Of a DNA stretch of 64,000 nucleotides, positions 44,610 to 53,865 are shown piece by piece (the stretch's first letter is position 1; every line of letters begins with the position of its first letter). Source of the DNA: an uncultured Opitutales bacterium (GTDB lineage: Bacteria; Verrucomicrobiota; Verrucomicrobiia; Opitutales; UBA953); contig CAKUQY010000007.1 of NCBI GenBank assembly GCA_934675585.1, forward strand, positions 1 through 64,000, given 5' to 3'. The translations under genes and the position numbers were made by a program. The notes beneath the pieces were generated by a model. The model saw nothing but the letters and a program-made list of their open reading frames with translations. It ran no database searches and was not told the DNA's origin.

Positions 44610-46454
44610 ATGGCAACAAAACATTCATTTCAGGCAGAAGTTAAGCAAGTGCTCGACATTGTTGCGCACTCGATTTACAAAGATCGCGACATTTTTTTGC
44701 GCGAACTGGTTTCCAACGCGAGCGATGCGCTCGAAAAATTGCGCTACACGCAGCTGACGGAAAAAGAGGTTTTTCAAAACGAAAAGCCGCTCGAAATCAC
44801 GATTACCATCGACGAAGCCACGGGAACGCTCACCATCGCGGATTCGGGCATCGGCATGACGCGCGAGGAGCTGATCGAAAATCTCGGCACGGTCGCGCAT
44901 TCGGGAACGAAAGCGTTTTTGAAGAAAATCCAGGAAACGGGCGGGAGCAACGAAAATTTGATCGGACAGTTCGGCGTTGGATTTTTCTCGGTTTTCATGG
45001 TCGCCGATTCGGTAAAATTTTATACGCATTCGTGGAAGCCAGACGCGGAATCGCTTTGCTGGACTTCCGACGGGAACGGCGAATACGAAATCGAAAGCGT
45101 TCCCGCCGAAGATCGCGGTTCGCGTCTGGTCATTACGCTGAAAGACGAATACAAGGATTTTGCGAAAAAAGACACGGTTAAGGACGTGCTCGAGCGTTAT
45201 TCGCGCTTTGTCGCTTACCCGATTATGCTTGACGGTGAAAAACTCAATACGATGCAGGCGATTTGGTTGAAATCGAAAAGCGACGTCACGGAAGAGGAAT
45301 ACAAGGATTTTTACAAAATGCACTGCCGCGCTTTCGACGAGCCGCGCGACTGGATGCATTTTTCTGCGGACGCGCCGCTGGCGATCAATTCGATTATTTA
45401 TTTCCCGACTTACAATCCCGAACAGTTGGGTTTTGGTCGTTCGGAGCCAGGCGTTTCGTTGCATTGTCGCAAGGTGTTGATTGACCCTTCGCCAAAACAT
45501 CTTTTGCCCGAATGGTTGCGTTTTGCCAAGGGCGTGGTTGATTCGGCGGATTTGCCTCTGAACATTTCCCGCGAAACGTTGCAGGACAGCGCGATTATTC
45601 AAAAGCTTAACCGCGTTTTGACCAAGCGCGTGATTAAACATCTTGAAGAAAAAGCGAAAAAATCGCCCGAACAATACGAAAATTTCTGGAAAGATTTCGG
45701 CAATTATATTCGCGAAGGCATCGCGACCGACGGCGAAAATCAAGAAGCGCTCGCCAAACTTTTCCGCTGTGAATCGTCGCTGTTTGAAGCGGGAAAATTG
45801 ACGTCGCTCGCGGATTATGTTTCGCGTATGAAAGATTCGCAAAAGGAAATTTATTATTTGCTCGGCGCGAACCGTGAAACCATCGAAAAAGGTCCGTATC
45901 TCGAAGCGTTCAAATCGCGCGGGATCGAGGTGCTTTTCGTTTACGAGGGCGCGGACGATTACGTGCTTTCGCGCTTGGGACGCTTTACGGAAAAGCAATT
46001 AGTTTCGGCAGATTCGGCGGACATCGATTTGAGCGAAATCCCAGTTGCCGATGCGGACGGCGAGCCGTTGAGCGACGACGAAATGAAATCGCTTTGCGAA
46101 TGGTTCGCGGAAACGGTTGGCAAGGACAAAATTGCGTCGTGTTCCGCGGGAACGCGTTTAGTGAATTCGCCGGCGATCGCGCTCAATCAGGACAAATTTA
46201 TGTCCGCGCAAATGATGCGTATGATGCGCGCGATGTCAAAGGAAAGCAACGCGCCGATGTCGCCCGTCAAACTCGAGCTGAACCCGCGCCACGCGTTGAT
46301 TCACAAGCTTTCGGCAGCGCGCGAAACTTCTCCTGATTTGGCGAAGCTGATCGCGGAACAGATTTTCGACAACACGCTCGTTGCGGCGGGAATTCTCGAA
46401 AATCCGCGCGATATGACAGCGCGTATTTATCAGCTACTTGAAAAGCTGGTTTAA
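44610..46454 (+). CDS. htpG: Molecular chaperone HtpG (Hsp90)
   Basis: Cytoplasmic ATP-dependent chaperone of 614 residues. N-terminal GHKL ATPase domain: ELVSNASDALEKLRY, DSGIGMTREELIENLGTVAHSGTK and GQFGVGFFSVFMV; then the middle domain with the NISRETLQ segment and a C-terminal dimer domain. The length is normal for a bacterial Hsp90. It is a single-gene unit: it has its own terminator. Confidence 0.96.
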   Translation: MATKHSFQAEVKQVLDIVAHSIYKDRDIFLRELVSNASDALEKLRYTQLTEKEVFQNEKPLEITITIDEATGTLTIADSGIGMTREELIENLGTVAHSGTKAFLKKIQETGGSNENLIGQFGVGFFSVFMVADSVKFYTHSWKPDAESLCWTSDGNGEYEIESVPAEDRGSRLVITLKDEYKDFAKKDTVKDVLERYSRFVAYPIMLDGEKLNTMQAIWLKSKSDVTEEEYKDFYKMHCRAFDEPRDWMHFSADAPLAINSIIYFPTYNPEQLGFGRSEPGVSLHCRKVLIDPSPKHLLPEWLRFAKGVVDSADLPLNISRETLQDSAIIQKLNRVLTKRVIKHLEEKAKKSPEQYENFWKDFGNYIREGIATDGENQEALAKLFRCESSLFEAGKLTSLADYVSRMKDSQKEIYYLLGANRETIEKGPYLEAFKSRGIEVLFVYEGADDYVLSRLGRFTEKQLVSADSADIDLSEIPVADADGEPLSDDEMKSLCEWFAETVGKDKIASCSAGTRLVNSPAIALNQDKFMSAQMMRMMRAMSKESNAPMSPVKLELNPRHALIHKLSAARETSPDLAKLIAEQIFDNTLVAAGILENPRDMTARIYQLLEKLV

Positions 46455-46477
46455 GCAAAATTAAAATCACAAAAAAG

Positions 46478-46515
46478 ACCGTTCCCGTGAAACCAATTTG
46501 CGGGAACGGTTTTTT
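46478..46515 (+). terminator. Intrinsic terminator after htpG, an inverted pair of the dispersed word
   Basis: ACCGTTCCCGTGAA (46478-46491) pairs with 46497-46510 over 14 positions, two of them G-U, loop ACCAA, then a T run. Confidence 0.92.
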
Positions 46516-46540
46516 GTTTTGGCGAAGAACTTTATTTCGA

Positions 46541-46894
46541 TTATTTTCTTCGGGATTTTGTTGCTTGTGCGGATTTGCGCGTTGGGAGAATTGCTTTCTC
46601 TTGGATTTTTGTAAATGATTTTTGAGTTGGCGAACCGTTGCAATGTTCTGGGATTGATGTTTTCCCTGCAATGGCATTAGCGGCGGGGTTAGCACTTTCA
46701 GAAAGGTAGTAGCTATATTGGTTACGGTCGTTTGGTCTATACTTATGTCGCTTTTGGAATCCGAGTTTCTCAGCCATTTTATTTGAGGCGATGTTATTAG
46801 GGTCGCAGTACCAATGGAGTGCCTTTGCGTCGAAAGACTTAGCGATTGTTTTGCATTCCTCGAACAGCCGTTTGGTGAGTCCGCGTCCGCGCAT
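46541..46894 (-). pseudogene. GNAT acetyltransferase remnant
   Basis: A 117-codon frame starting MRGRGLTKR. RGRG is the acetyl-CoA loop of GNAT enzymes, and the following 45 residues (HWYCDPNNIASNKMAEKLGFQ) fit motif A/B, but strands 1-3 that should precede are absent. The same reading frame is open for a further 27 codons upstream (including KDYFWISCATNKN) until a TAG, without a normal start. The C-terminal 50 residues are low-complexity. The simplest reading is a truncated gene. It lies in a patch without any copy of the dispersed word, so it may be a later acquisition. It could still be expressed from the ATG. Confidence 0.5.
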
Positions 46895-46901
46895 ATTTTT
46901 G

Positions 46902-47075
46902 TTAGTGGCGCATGAAATCCAGAAGTAGTCTTTGCTTTTCTTCTGGGGACAGAGTGCAATAGATAGAATTGAATGCTTCTAAATATTCGTTAATGTTTTC
47001 AGCTCCGCGCACATAATAGATTGTGTGCTCGTTCCATTCGGAGATTTCATTTAAGATTTGCTTTTCCAATGACAT
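46902..47075 (-). CDS. Hypothetical 57-residue protein
   Basis: Begins MSLEKQILNEISEW and ends LLLDFMRH. Composition is that of a soluble, helical protein. It ends 7 nt before the ATG of the acetyltransferase remnant, and overlaps that remnant's upstream open frame by about 60 nt in another phase. It may be a separate small gene or the N-terminal half of a frameshifted gene. No recognised family. The rest of 46516-47263 (apart from the two frames and the ribE promoter) shows only AT-rich DNA with a dispersed-word copy near 47185. Confidence 0.4.
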   Translation of the reverse strand: MSLEKQILNEISEWNEHTIYYVRGAENINEYLEAFNSIYCTLSPEEKQRLLLDFMRH

Positions 47076-47228
47076 AGATTTTTTATTTGTTGTTTGTTTC
47101 GCCGCGGTAAGGGCGAAAATATTTGTGAAATTCGCGTTTTTATTTGCGAAATCAGCGTTAAAAAAATCTTCCCGCCGAGGTGGCGTTCCCGCGCAAAAAA
47201 AATCTCAAAAAAAACTGAAATTTGTCGT

Positions 47229-47257
47229 TTGTCAATTGGCATTGGGCAATTTATAAT
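47229..47257 (+). promoter_or_regulatory. Promoter of ribE
   Basis: TTGTCA (47229-47234), 17-nt spacer, TATAAT (47252-47257), ATG 6 nt further. There is no space for an FMN riboswitch or a Shine-Dalgarno. Confidence 0.75.
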
Positions 47258-47263
47258 AATCTT

Positions 47264-47878
47264 ATGTTTACGGGGCTTGTAGAAACGACAGGAAAAGTAA
47301 TTTCGTTGGAAAAATCCGGCGGGAACGATAACGCGGTTTGGCGTTTGATGATTGACGCGCCAGTATTTGCGGGAACGCTCGCTATTGGCGACAGCGTTGC
47401 GAACAATGGTTGTTGCTTGACGGTGGTTGCGATTGCGGGAACGCAATTGGGCTTTGATGTGCTTGATGAAACGCTAAAACGAACGTCGTTTGCGTTGTTA
47501 AAACCTGGTAGCGCGATCAATCTCGAACGCAGTATGGCGGCAAATGGTCGCATGGGCGGGCATTTTGTAACGGGTCATGTTGATGCGACGGGAACGATTG
47601 TTTCGCTCGCGCAAGAAGGCGCAAATTTTCGTCTTTGTGTAAAACCACCTCGCGAATTTTTGAAATATTTGGTTTACAAAGGCAGCGTTGCTATCGATGG
47701 CATTTCGTTGACCGTTGCCGCGCTCGATGATGTAGCGGGAACGTTTGATATTTGGCTGATTCCACACACAATGGCAGAAACTAATTTGCGGGAACGCCAA
47801 GCGGGCGAGCCGGTTAATCTCGAATTTGACATTCTTGCAAAATATGTCGAGCGCGCCGCATTATTCGCTAATTCTTAA
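47264..47878 (+). CDS. ribE: Riboflavin synthase alpha chain
   Basis: Enzyme of 204 residues that dismutates two lumazines into riboflavin. It has the typical internal duplication: MFTGLVE with NNGCCLTVV in the first half, and GHVDATG with AIDGISLTV in the second. It is encoded alone, without ribA/B/D/H neighbours, from what looks like a leaderless transcript, which rules out a classic FMN riboswitch directly before it. aroK follows 13 nt later. Confidence 0.94.
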   Translation: MFTGLVETTGKVISLEKSGGNDNAVWRLMIDAPVFAGTLAIGDSVANNGCCLTVVAIAGTQLGFDVLDETLKRTSFALLKPGSAINLERSMAANGRMGGHFVTGHVDATGTIVSLAQEGANFRLCVKPPREFLKYLVYKGSVAIDGISLTVAALDDVAGTFDIWLIPHTMAETNLRERQAGEPVNLEFDILAKYVERAALFANS

Positions 47879-47891
47879 TTTTTAACTCACC

Positions 47892-48440
47892 ATGCAATTG
47901 CGCGGGAACGCAAATTTAATTTTGACAGGATTTATGGGCACCGGTAAAACGGCGCTCGGACATCATCTGGCGCAAGCGTGGCGACGTCCATTTGTCGATA
48001 CTGATTCACTAATTCAAAACAAAACCAAGCGCAAAATTTCTGAAATTTTTGAAACTGATGGCGAGCCATTTTTTAGGGAACTTGAAAAGCAATGCGTGGC
48101 AGAATGGTTGCCGAGCGAAGGCGCAATTATTTCAACGGGCGGCGGTATTGTAACGATTGACGGCATGAGCGAAAAACTCGCGCAAAAAGGCATTGTCATT
48201 GCATTGTTTGCCAAGCCAGAAACGATTTTGGAACGCATTCACGGCAACAAAAATCGTCCATTGCTCGCTGCCGAAAATCTCGAAGAACAACTCGCAAAAA
48301 TTAAAACGCTTTATGCTGCGCGGGAACGCGCCTACATGCATTCGGGAATCAATTTGAGCACCGATGTTTACTCAATTGCGGAATTGGTTGAGCGTGTTAC
48401 AAAAATTTATAATCGCGAGTGTTCCCACCGAAAACTTTAA
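47892..48440 (+). CDS. aroK: Shikimate kinase
   Basis: Small P-loop kinase of 182 residues that phosphorylates shikimate in aromatic amino-acid synthesis. TGFMGTGKTALG is Walker A, FVDTDSLIQ with its Asp and FFRELEKQ with its Arg bind shikimate, and STGGGIV is the third family motif; the ENRPLL-type lid appears as KNRPLLAAE. N-terminal residues include a dispersed-word copy (RGNA). Probably in an operon with ribE and hinT. Confidence 0.93.
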   Translation: MQLRGNANLILTGFMGTGKTALGHHLAQAWRRPFVDTDSLIQNKTKRKISEIFETDGEPFFRELEKQCVAEWLPSEGAIISTGGGIVTIDGMSEKLAQKGIVIALFAKPETILERIHGNKNRPLLAAENLEEQLAKIKTLYAARERAYMHSGINLSTDVYSIAELVERVTKIYNRECSHRKL

Positions 48441-48454
48441 CCCTAACAAATTCT

Positions 48455-48796
48455 ATGAAAACATTATTTCAAAAAATTGCCGATCGTGAAATTCCATCAA
48501 AAATGGTTTACGAAGACGACCAATGTTTTGCGATTGAAGACATTAACCCGCAAGCACCCGTGCATATTTTGGTGATTCCCAAACGCGTGATTGTGCGCCT
48601 CGGGAACGCGACTCCTGAGGACGCGGCATTGCTTGGACATTTGCTTGTTGTCGCGGGACAAGTTGCGCGGGAACGCGGCATTGCCGAAAGCGGTTTTCGC
48701 GCGGTGATTAATTCAGGCGCAGACGCTGGCGAAACTGTGCCGCATTTGCACGTTCACGTAGTGGGCGGTCGCGCGCTCGGTTGGCCTCCTGGATAA
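48455..48796 (+). CDS. hinT: HIT family purine nucleoside phosphoramidase
   Basis: Protein of 113 residues with the histidine triad HLHVHVVGG near its C-terminus and the N-terminal IADREIPSKMVYEDD. HinT hydrolyses nucleoside phosphoramidates such as adenylated lysine; the cellular purpose is not settled. ATG at 48455 is the standard start; the frame upstream overlaps aroK and was rejected. Confidence 0.93.
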   Translation: MKTLFQKIADREIPSKMVYEDDQCFAIEDINPQAPVHILVIPKRVIVRLGNATPEDAALLGHLLVVAGQVARERGIAESGFRAVINSGADAGETVPHLHVHVVGGRALGWPPG

Positions 48797-48861
48797 AATT
48801 TGAAATTAAAAATCAATTTGCAAAATTTGCGTAATTCGTTGATAAAATCTCGCGTTCCCGC

Positions 48862-48903
48862 GCTCTTTCCACTCTCCACCCTCCATTCTCCACCTTTCCC
48901 AAA
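48862..48903 (+). other. Pyrimidine-rich tract before the ABC ATPase gene
   Basis: Irregular CTCTCCAC / TCTCCACC units just before the ATG at 48904, with no Shine-Dalgarno sequence. Confidence 0.5.
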
Positions 48904-49728
48904 ATGATTGCTCCACTTTCTGTTGCTGGCGAAATTGTCGCTCCCGCAAAAATTAGTTTGCGCAATGTTAGTAAAACTTTTACTTCGCGCGGGCAGGGCT
49001 CGACTTTGGCGCTCGACAATGTTTCGCTCGATGTTAACGAAGGCGAATTTTTGTGCCTTGTTGGCCCAAGCGGTTGCGGCAAATCAACGATTTTAAATAT
49101 TATTGCGGGGCTCGACCAGCCGACGGAAGGAACGGTTTTGATGGACGGCGAGCTGATTCGTGCACCTGGGCGGGAACGCATGGTGATGTTTCAAGATTCG
49201 GCATTGTTCCCGTGGTTGAACGTGATTGACAATGTTATTTTTGGCTTAAAATTAAAACCAAATTTAACTAATCCCGAGCGACGCGAAGTGGCGATGTATT
49301 ATTTGACGCTTGTCGGTTTGGCAAATTATGCGAACGCGAGTATTTATCAGCTTTCGGGCGGGATGCGGCAACGCGTGGCATTGGCGCGAGCGTTGGCACC
49401 GAATCCAAAAATTTTGTTGATGGACGAGCCATTTTCTGCGCTTGACGCGTTGACGAGGGAACAGCTTTATGGCGATTTGCAACGCATTTTTGTGCAGCGC
49501 CAAAAAACAATTATTTTTGTAACGCACAATATTCGCGAAGCCGCTTGTTTGGGCGATCGTATTATTTTGTTGTCGCCGCATCCAGGACGCATCGCGAACG
49601 ATTTTTCGGTGAATTTGCCGCGTCCGCGAGATATTAACGATCCCGCGCTCACGCAAACATCAATCCCAATTACCGCGGCGCTTAAACAATACATCGCCAA
49701 GCCGGGAACGCAAATTGCGGATGCTTAA
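48904..49728 (+). CDS. ABC transporter ATP-binding protein, nitrate/sulfonate/taurine type
   Basis: ATPase of 274 residues. GPSGCGKST (Walker A), the Q-loop MVMFQDSALFPWL, LSGGMRQRVALARAL and LLMDEPFSALD follow in order, and FVTHNIREAACLGDRI is the H-loop. The segment is that of the SsuB/TauB/NrtD group. Its permease and periplasmic binding protein are not adjacent on either side, so it is an orphan here and the substrate cannot be told. Confidence 0.88.
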   Translation: MIAPLSVAGEIVAPAKISLRNVSKTFTSRGQGSTLALDNVSLDVNEGEFLCLVGPSGCGKSTILNIIAGLDQPTEGTVLMDGELIRAPGRERMVMFQDSALFPWLNVIDNVIFGLKLKPNLTNPERREVAMYYLTLVGLANYANASIYQLSGGMRQRVALARALAPNPKILLMDEPFSALDALTREQLYGDLQRIFVQRQKTIIFVTHNIREAACLGDRIILLSPHPGRIANDFSVNLPRPRDINDPALTQTSIPITAALKQYIAKPGTQIADA

Positions 49729-49768
49729 TTTTTACTCATCGCGGGAACGCAAATTTAAAAAAAATGCA

Positions 49769-50698
49769 ATGAATTTTGATTTAGAAAATTGGATTAAAAA
49801 CACAACGCGCGCGGTTGAAAACGCGTTTGCGACTTGGGTTCCCGCCACGGGAACGCGTCCGCAAATTATTCACGAAGCGATGCGTTACAGTTTGGATGCT
49901 GGCGGCAAGCGAATGCGTCCAATTTTGTTAATTGCTGCGGGAACGCTTTTTCAAAAAGACGTTCCCGAGGGCGCGGGAAACATTGAAGCTCTTTTGCCGG
50001 CGGCGGTTGCGGTGGAATGTTTGCACACGTATTCGTTGATTCATGATGATTTGCCGTGCATGGATAATTCAGATTTGCGTCGTGGCAAGCCGACTTGCCA
50101 TAAAGTTTTTGGCGAAACAATGGCTTTGCTTGCAGGTGATGCGCTTTTGACGCACGCGCTTACGCTGCCGACAATCGCTTACGCAAGCGTTCCCGCAAAA
50201 GCCACAAAATTGACGCGCATTTTGGGAACGCTTTCTGATTCGCAACATTTGATTGGCGGGCAAGTTGAAGACACGCTTGGAGAAAAAGAAGTTATGACCG
50301 CAGAGCGCTTGGCTTATATTCATCAAAACAAAACGGCAGCGCTGATTTCTGCAGCGCTTTTGATGGGAGCAACATTGGCTGAAATCCCAGAAAACTTGCG
50401 AGAACGCGTTGAAAATTTGCTCGCAGAATTTGGTTCGGCAATTGGTGTCGCGTTTCAAATTATTGATGATATTTTGGACGAAACCAGCGACGCGGGAACG
50501 ATGGGCAAACCCGTTCACGCCGACGAAGCCAACCAAAAAACAACTTATCCGCGCTTGCATGGCATGGAAAAAGCCAAAGCCGACGCGACCCATTTGACCG
50601 AACGCGCATTGGCAATTTGCGATGAATTAGACGCGCTTGGCGGGAACGCAAAAATCTTGCGCGAACTCGCAAAATATTTACTCAAAAGAAAATTTTAA
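49769..50698 (+). CDS. ispA: Short-chain polyprenyl (farnesyl) diphosphate synthase
   Basis: Protein of 309 residues that condenses isopentenyl diphosphate with allylic diphosphates. SLDAGGKRMRP, the first aspartate-rich motif DDLPCMD (followed by DLRRGKPT) and the second DDILDET are those of bacterial IspA. Proline-cysteine residues inside the first motif favour a C15 product, but chain length is an inference. The ATG at 49769 is chosen over upstream frames that overlap the ABC gene. Confidence 0.9.
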   Translation: MNFDLENWIKNTTRAVENAFATWVPATGTRPQIIHEAMRYSLDAGGKRMRPILLIAAGTLFQKDVPEGAGNIEALLPAAVAVECLHTYSLIHDDLPCMDNSDLRRGKPTCHKVFGETMALLAGDALLTHALTLPTIAYASVPAKATKLTRILGTLSDSQHLIGGQVEDTLGEKEVMTAERLAYIHQNKTAALISAALLMGATLAEIPENLRERVENLLAEFGSAIGVAFQIIDDILDETSDAGTMGKPVHADEANQKTTYPRLHGMEKAKADATHLTERALAICDELDALGGNAKILRELAKYLLKRKF

Positions 50699-50704
50699 CC
50701 CTTG

Positions 50705-50732
50705 GCGGGAACGCAAAAAAAGCCGTTCCCGC
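50705..50732. other. Inverted pair of the dispersed word after ispA
   Basis: GCGGGAACG (50705-50713) and CGTTCCCGC (50724-50732) can form a 9-bp stem with a 10-base A-rich loop. No T run follows, so it is not a standard terminator. Confidence 0.7.
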
Positions 50733-50754
50733 AAAAAACACTTACTACAAAATC

Positions 50755-52536
50755 ATGAAAAAAGAAAAAATATTTACAAATTCACAATACTTGGGCTTTT
50801 TTGCCTATGTTCGCAATGATGATGGCGCTTGGAAATTGCGCGTCAATTGGTTGCGTTTTATCGCAGTGGGAGCGTTGCTCGCGGGAACGGCATTTTTCGG
50901 TCTAACGACTTTGCGCTACATGAAATATCAAGAAGCCGAAGTCGATTCGATTGATTATGTCGATATGATGGGCTATATGTTTTCTCGGGAAACGCGCCTC
51001 AAATGTCGCAATGCTTTGGGCGATAAAATGATTGAAGAAGCGTTGAGCGCAAAAGATCCGGGCTCAGTGATTGGTGGCATTCGTGCGGGTTTGCAATTGT
51101 CGCCCAATAATCCCGATGGCCGCATTTATTATTCGTACATGATGTTTTTTCAACGTATGTATCGAGACGCTTGCGAATTATTGGCGGGCGGTTTAAAGTT
51201 TGCGCTTGAACATCCTGAATATCCAAATTATTTTGTGCGTCGTGCGTTGGCGTGTACAGAAGACGAAATTTTGATGAAGGCGATCGATGAAGTTTTGCCA
51301 CTTTGCAAAGAAAAAATTGAAAATTACAAAACAGAATTTGAAACATTGCAAAAAAAGCTCGAAGTTGCGGGCGGCGAGAGCGTTCCCGCGAATGCAGAAT
51401 TGGTTGAAGAATTAAAAGCACTTAAAGCAAAATATGAAATTTGTGTTTCTAATCAAATGATTTTGCAAGTCGGCTTGGTGCAATCGTTGATTTTGCGCGG
51501 TTATTTTGACGAAGCCAGCGAACGCATGAAACAATTTAATTTGAAAAATACAACCACGGGAGAAGTGCTTTACGCACAAATTCTTTGGGAAACAAACGAT
51601 CGACAAGGTGCGGTGGACTTTTTGAACGCGGCTTGCGAGCGTTCAAACGATAATTTGCAAGTGGTGCTTTTGCGCGCGATGTATTTGTCGCAAATGGGCG
51701 AAAAAATTAAAGCACGCACAACCTTGCTTAAAGCCGCGGTGCAAACCAACGATCCCGACATTCGCATTCGTATTATTTCAATGCTCGACACGCCCGAATC
51801 GCAAGACGTTTGGAAACGCTTGGTTGAAAGTTTTATTGCAACTTATTCGCAAAAATCAAATCCGAATCCCGCAGCATTGTTGGCGCTTTCGCAATATGCG
51901 ACCGATTCTAATAAATTTGAACTTTCTGAACGACTTTACAAAATCGCTGAAGCCAATATTTACGAAGAATTGCCAAGATTTGAATTGCATTACATGGAAT
52001 CGCTCATCGCGCGCGGCGACCCCAAAAAAACAATCGAAATGCTCGAAAAATTGAATAGTCAAAATCTCGGCTGGGTTGAACGCAATTCTGCAACACTCGA
52101 TTGTTTGCGCACAATGGCTTATTACAAAATGGGCAATGAAACCGCGGGAAAACTTGCGCTCGAAACTACGATCAAAAATCGTAATATTTCTGTTTCGCAA
52201 CTTTTAATTGTTGGTAAACGTTTGGGCGACATGGGCCGTCTTGAAGAAAGCCGTCTCGCTTACAACGCTGCTTATATGAGCGAAAATTACAATCAACAAG
52301 CGCTTTTGGCATTGGTGAATTATGCATTAGAAAATCAAGACACCGACGCACTTTTTCGCTATTTGCCTGAATTGCTCGAAACGCGCCGCCCACCTCGCGC
52401 AATGCTCGAACAAGTGCGCGATTATTTGGCGTCAGACCGATTGCTTTTTACGTTGAAAACGGACGATTATTTGGAGATTATCGAAAAATTGCTCAATTCA
52501 AAATTGTCCAAAGATTCTGACACGCCTCAATTATAA
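50755..52536 (+). CDS. Membrane-anchored TPR-like protein
   Basis: A 593-residue protein with one membrane segment near residues 36-58 (WLRFIAVGALLAGTAFFGL) and a long helical region that looks like degenerate tetratricopeptide repeats, e.g. the ILRGYFDEASERMKQF and AQILWETNDRQGAVDFLNAA helices. A coiled-coil segment lies around 195-225. No enzyme motif was seen. Likely a periplasmic or cytoplasm-facing scaffold; function unknown. DUF2851 follows after 23 nt. Confidence 0.75.
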   Translation: MKKEKIFTNSQYLGFFAYVRNDDGAWKLRVNWLRFIAVGALLAGTAFFGLTTLRYMKYQEAEVDSIDYVDMMGYMFSRETRLKCRNALGDKMIEEALSAKDPGSVIGGIRAGLQLSPNNPDGRIYYSYMMFFQRMYRDACELLAGGLKFALEHPEYPNYFVRRALACTEDEILMKAIDEVLPLCKEKIENYKTEFETLQKKLEVAGGESVPANAELVEELKALKAKYEICVSNQMILQVGLVQSLILRGYFDEASERMKQFNLKNTTTGEVLYAQILWETNDRQGAVDFLNAACERSNDNLQVVLLRAMYLSQMGEKIKARTTLLKAAVQTNDPDIRIRIISMLDTPESQDVWKRLVESFIATYSQKSNPNPAALLALSQYATDSNKFELSERLYKIAEANIYEELPRFELHYMESLIARGDPKKTIEMLEKLNSQNLGWVERNSATLDCLRTMAYYKMGNETAGKLALETTIKNRNISVSQLLIVGKRLGDMGRLEESRLAYNAAYMSENYNQQALLALVNYALENQDTDALFRYLPELLETRRPPRAMLEQVRDYLASDRLLFTLKTDDYLEIIEKLLNSKLSKDSDTPQL

Positions 52537-52559
52537 AATCTCGCGGGAACGCCAAATTT

Positions 52560-53765
52560 ATGAAAAATATCGTCGCAGAAATTCAAGGAAGTTATGGACC
52601 TGTAAATTTGGCGGAACGCGTTTTGCAAAAAATTTGGTGTTCAGGAGATTTTCGTCGAGATAATTTAAAAACTTGCACAGGCGAAAAATTCGAAATCGTA
52701 AAATTTGGTGAGTGGAATAAACTCGACGGTCCCGATTTTAAAAATGTCGAAATTCTTATCGACAATATTAAAATTTGTGGCGATGTTGAAATTCATTTTT
52801 ACGAAAACGATTGGAATCTTCACCAACACGGCGGGAACGCGGCTTACAGGAACGTGATTTTGCACGTCGTGTTGTTTCCCAATCCTTCGGGAACGCCAAA
52901 AATTACGGAAAATTCTCGTGGCGATTCTATGAAAACGCTCGTGCTTTTGCCGTATTTAAATCGCGATTTGGAAGAATATGCGCTCGACGAAGCGCTGGTT
53001 GCGGTTGAAATGCAATTAGAAAAAAGCGAAAGCGGAATCGCCGAATCGTTGGCAGATATTCCCGAGCGGGAACGCATCGATGTTTTGCGGGAACGCGCGC
53101 GGGAACGTTGGCAACAAAAATGTTTTTTCTCAAAAAAACGATTAACCGAAGCAGGCTGGACGCAATTTTGTCATCAAATCGTGCTTGAAACATTGGGTTT
53201 AAAACACAATCGCGCTGCGATGTCACATTTGGCTCAAAGATTTTCGCCAACAACGATGCTTGGAATGAGCGCCGAAAATCTTTTTAATGCCGAAGCCGGT
53301 AATTGGAAATTGTTTCCGATTCGCCCCGCAAATCATCCTAAAAATCGCCTCGCACAATATCTTAAACTTTTAGAAAAAAATCCTGATTGGCAAACAATGT
53401 TGAAAGCGTCAGTTGCGCATTTTCAAAAAATTGAAAACGCAACAAAATGGACGCAAATTTTTCGCAAACAAAGCCAATTAAAACGCATTCATGATTATTT
53501 TAAGGAACAAGTTTTTGCGGGAACGCTGACGGGAACGCGTTTTGAAACACTGATGGTTGATGCAATTTTGCCTGCGCTCGCGGGAACGACCGAGCGCGAT
53601 TTGTTTGAATATTGGTTTCACTGGAATTTGGGAGACGCTCCCGCAAATATTCAAAAATCACTCAAAAATGCGAATGTTCTTTCCCGCGAAATGCCGATGA
53701 GTAATGGACTTTTTCAGGGTGTCATTTTGTTAGAATTGCAAAAATCGCGTTCCCGCAAAAAATAA
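52560..53765 (+). CDS. DUF2851 family protein
   Basis: A 401-residue protein recognised from the N-terminal pattern: ERVLQKIWCSGDF, GEWNKLDGPDFKNVEI and GDVEIHFYENDWNLHQHGGN, conserved blocks of DUF2851, followed by VILHVVLF. The family is common in Bacteroidota and in the PVC group and has an endonuclease-like look in this region (spaced Asp and Glu/His), but no activity is proven. Rich in RER triplets from dispersed-word copies in the middle part. Confidence 0.8.
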   Translation: MKNIVAEIQGSYGPVNLAERVLQKIWCSGDFRRDNLKTCTGEKFEIVKFGEWNKLDGPDFKNVEILIDNIKICGDVEIHFYENDWNLHQHGGNAAYRNVILHVVLFPNPSGTPKITENSRGDSMKTLVLLPYLNRDLEEYALDEALVAVEMQLEKSESGIAESLADIPERERIDVLRERARERWQQKCFFSKKRLTEAGWTQFCHQIVLETLGLKHNRAAMSHLAQRFSPTTMLGMSAENLFNAEAGNWKLFPIRPANHPKNRLAQYLKLLEKNPDWQTMLKASVAHFQKIENATKWTQIFRKQSQLKRIHDYFKEQVFAGTLTGTRFETLMVDAILPALAGTTERDLFEYWFHWNLGDAPANIQKSLKNANVLSREMPMSNGLFQGVILLELQKSRSRKK

Positions 53766-53827
53766 TTTTGGCGCTCCCGCAAGATTTAAGTCTTGTTCCC
53801 GCGCGCATTTTGTTGATTATTATTCAA

Positions 53828-53856
53828 TTGTCAACTGACGCGCATAAATTTATAAT
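53828..53856 (+). promoter_or_regulatory. Promoter of purA
   Basis: TTGTCA (53828-53833), 17-nt spacer, TATAAT (53851-53856); ATG at 53866. Confidence 0.75.
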
Positions 53857-53865
53857 GGAAATGTT

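Noticed and set aside
47080-47263. FMN riboswitch upstream of ribE
   Set aside because: The promoter is only 6 nt from the ATG, leaving no space for an aptamer, and none of its conserved segments was found upstream.
50705-50732. Intrinsic terminator after ispA
   Set aside because: The hairpin is followed by A residues on the plus strand and there is no T run on either side.
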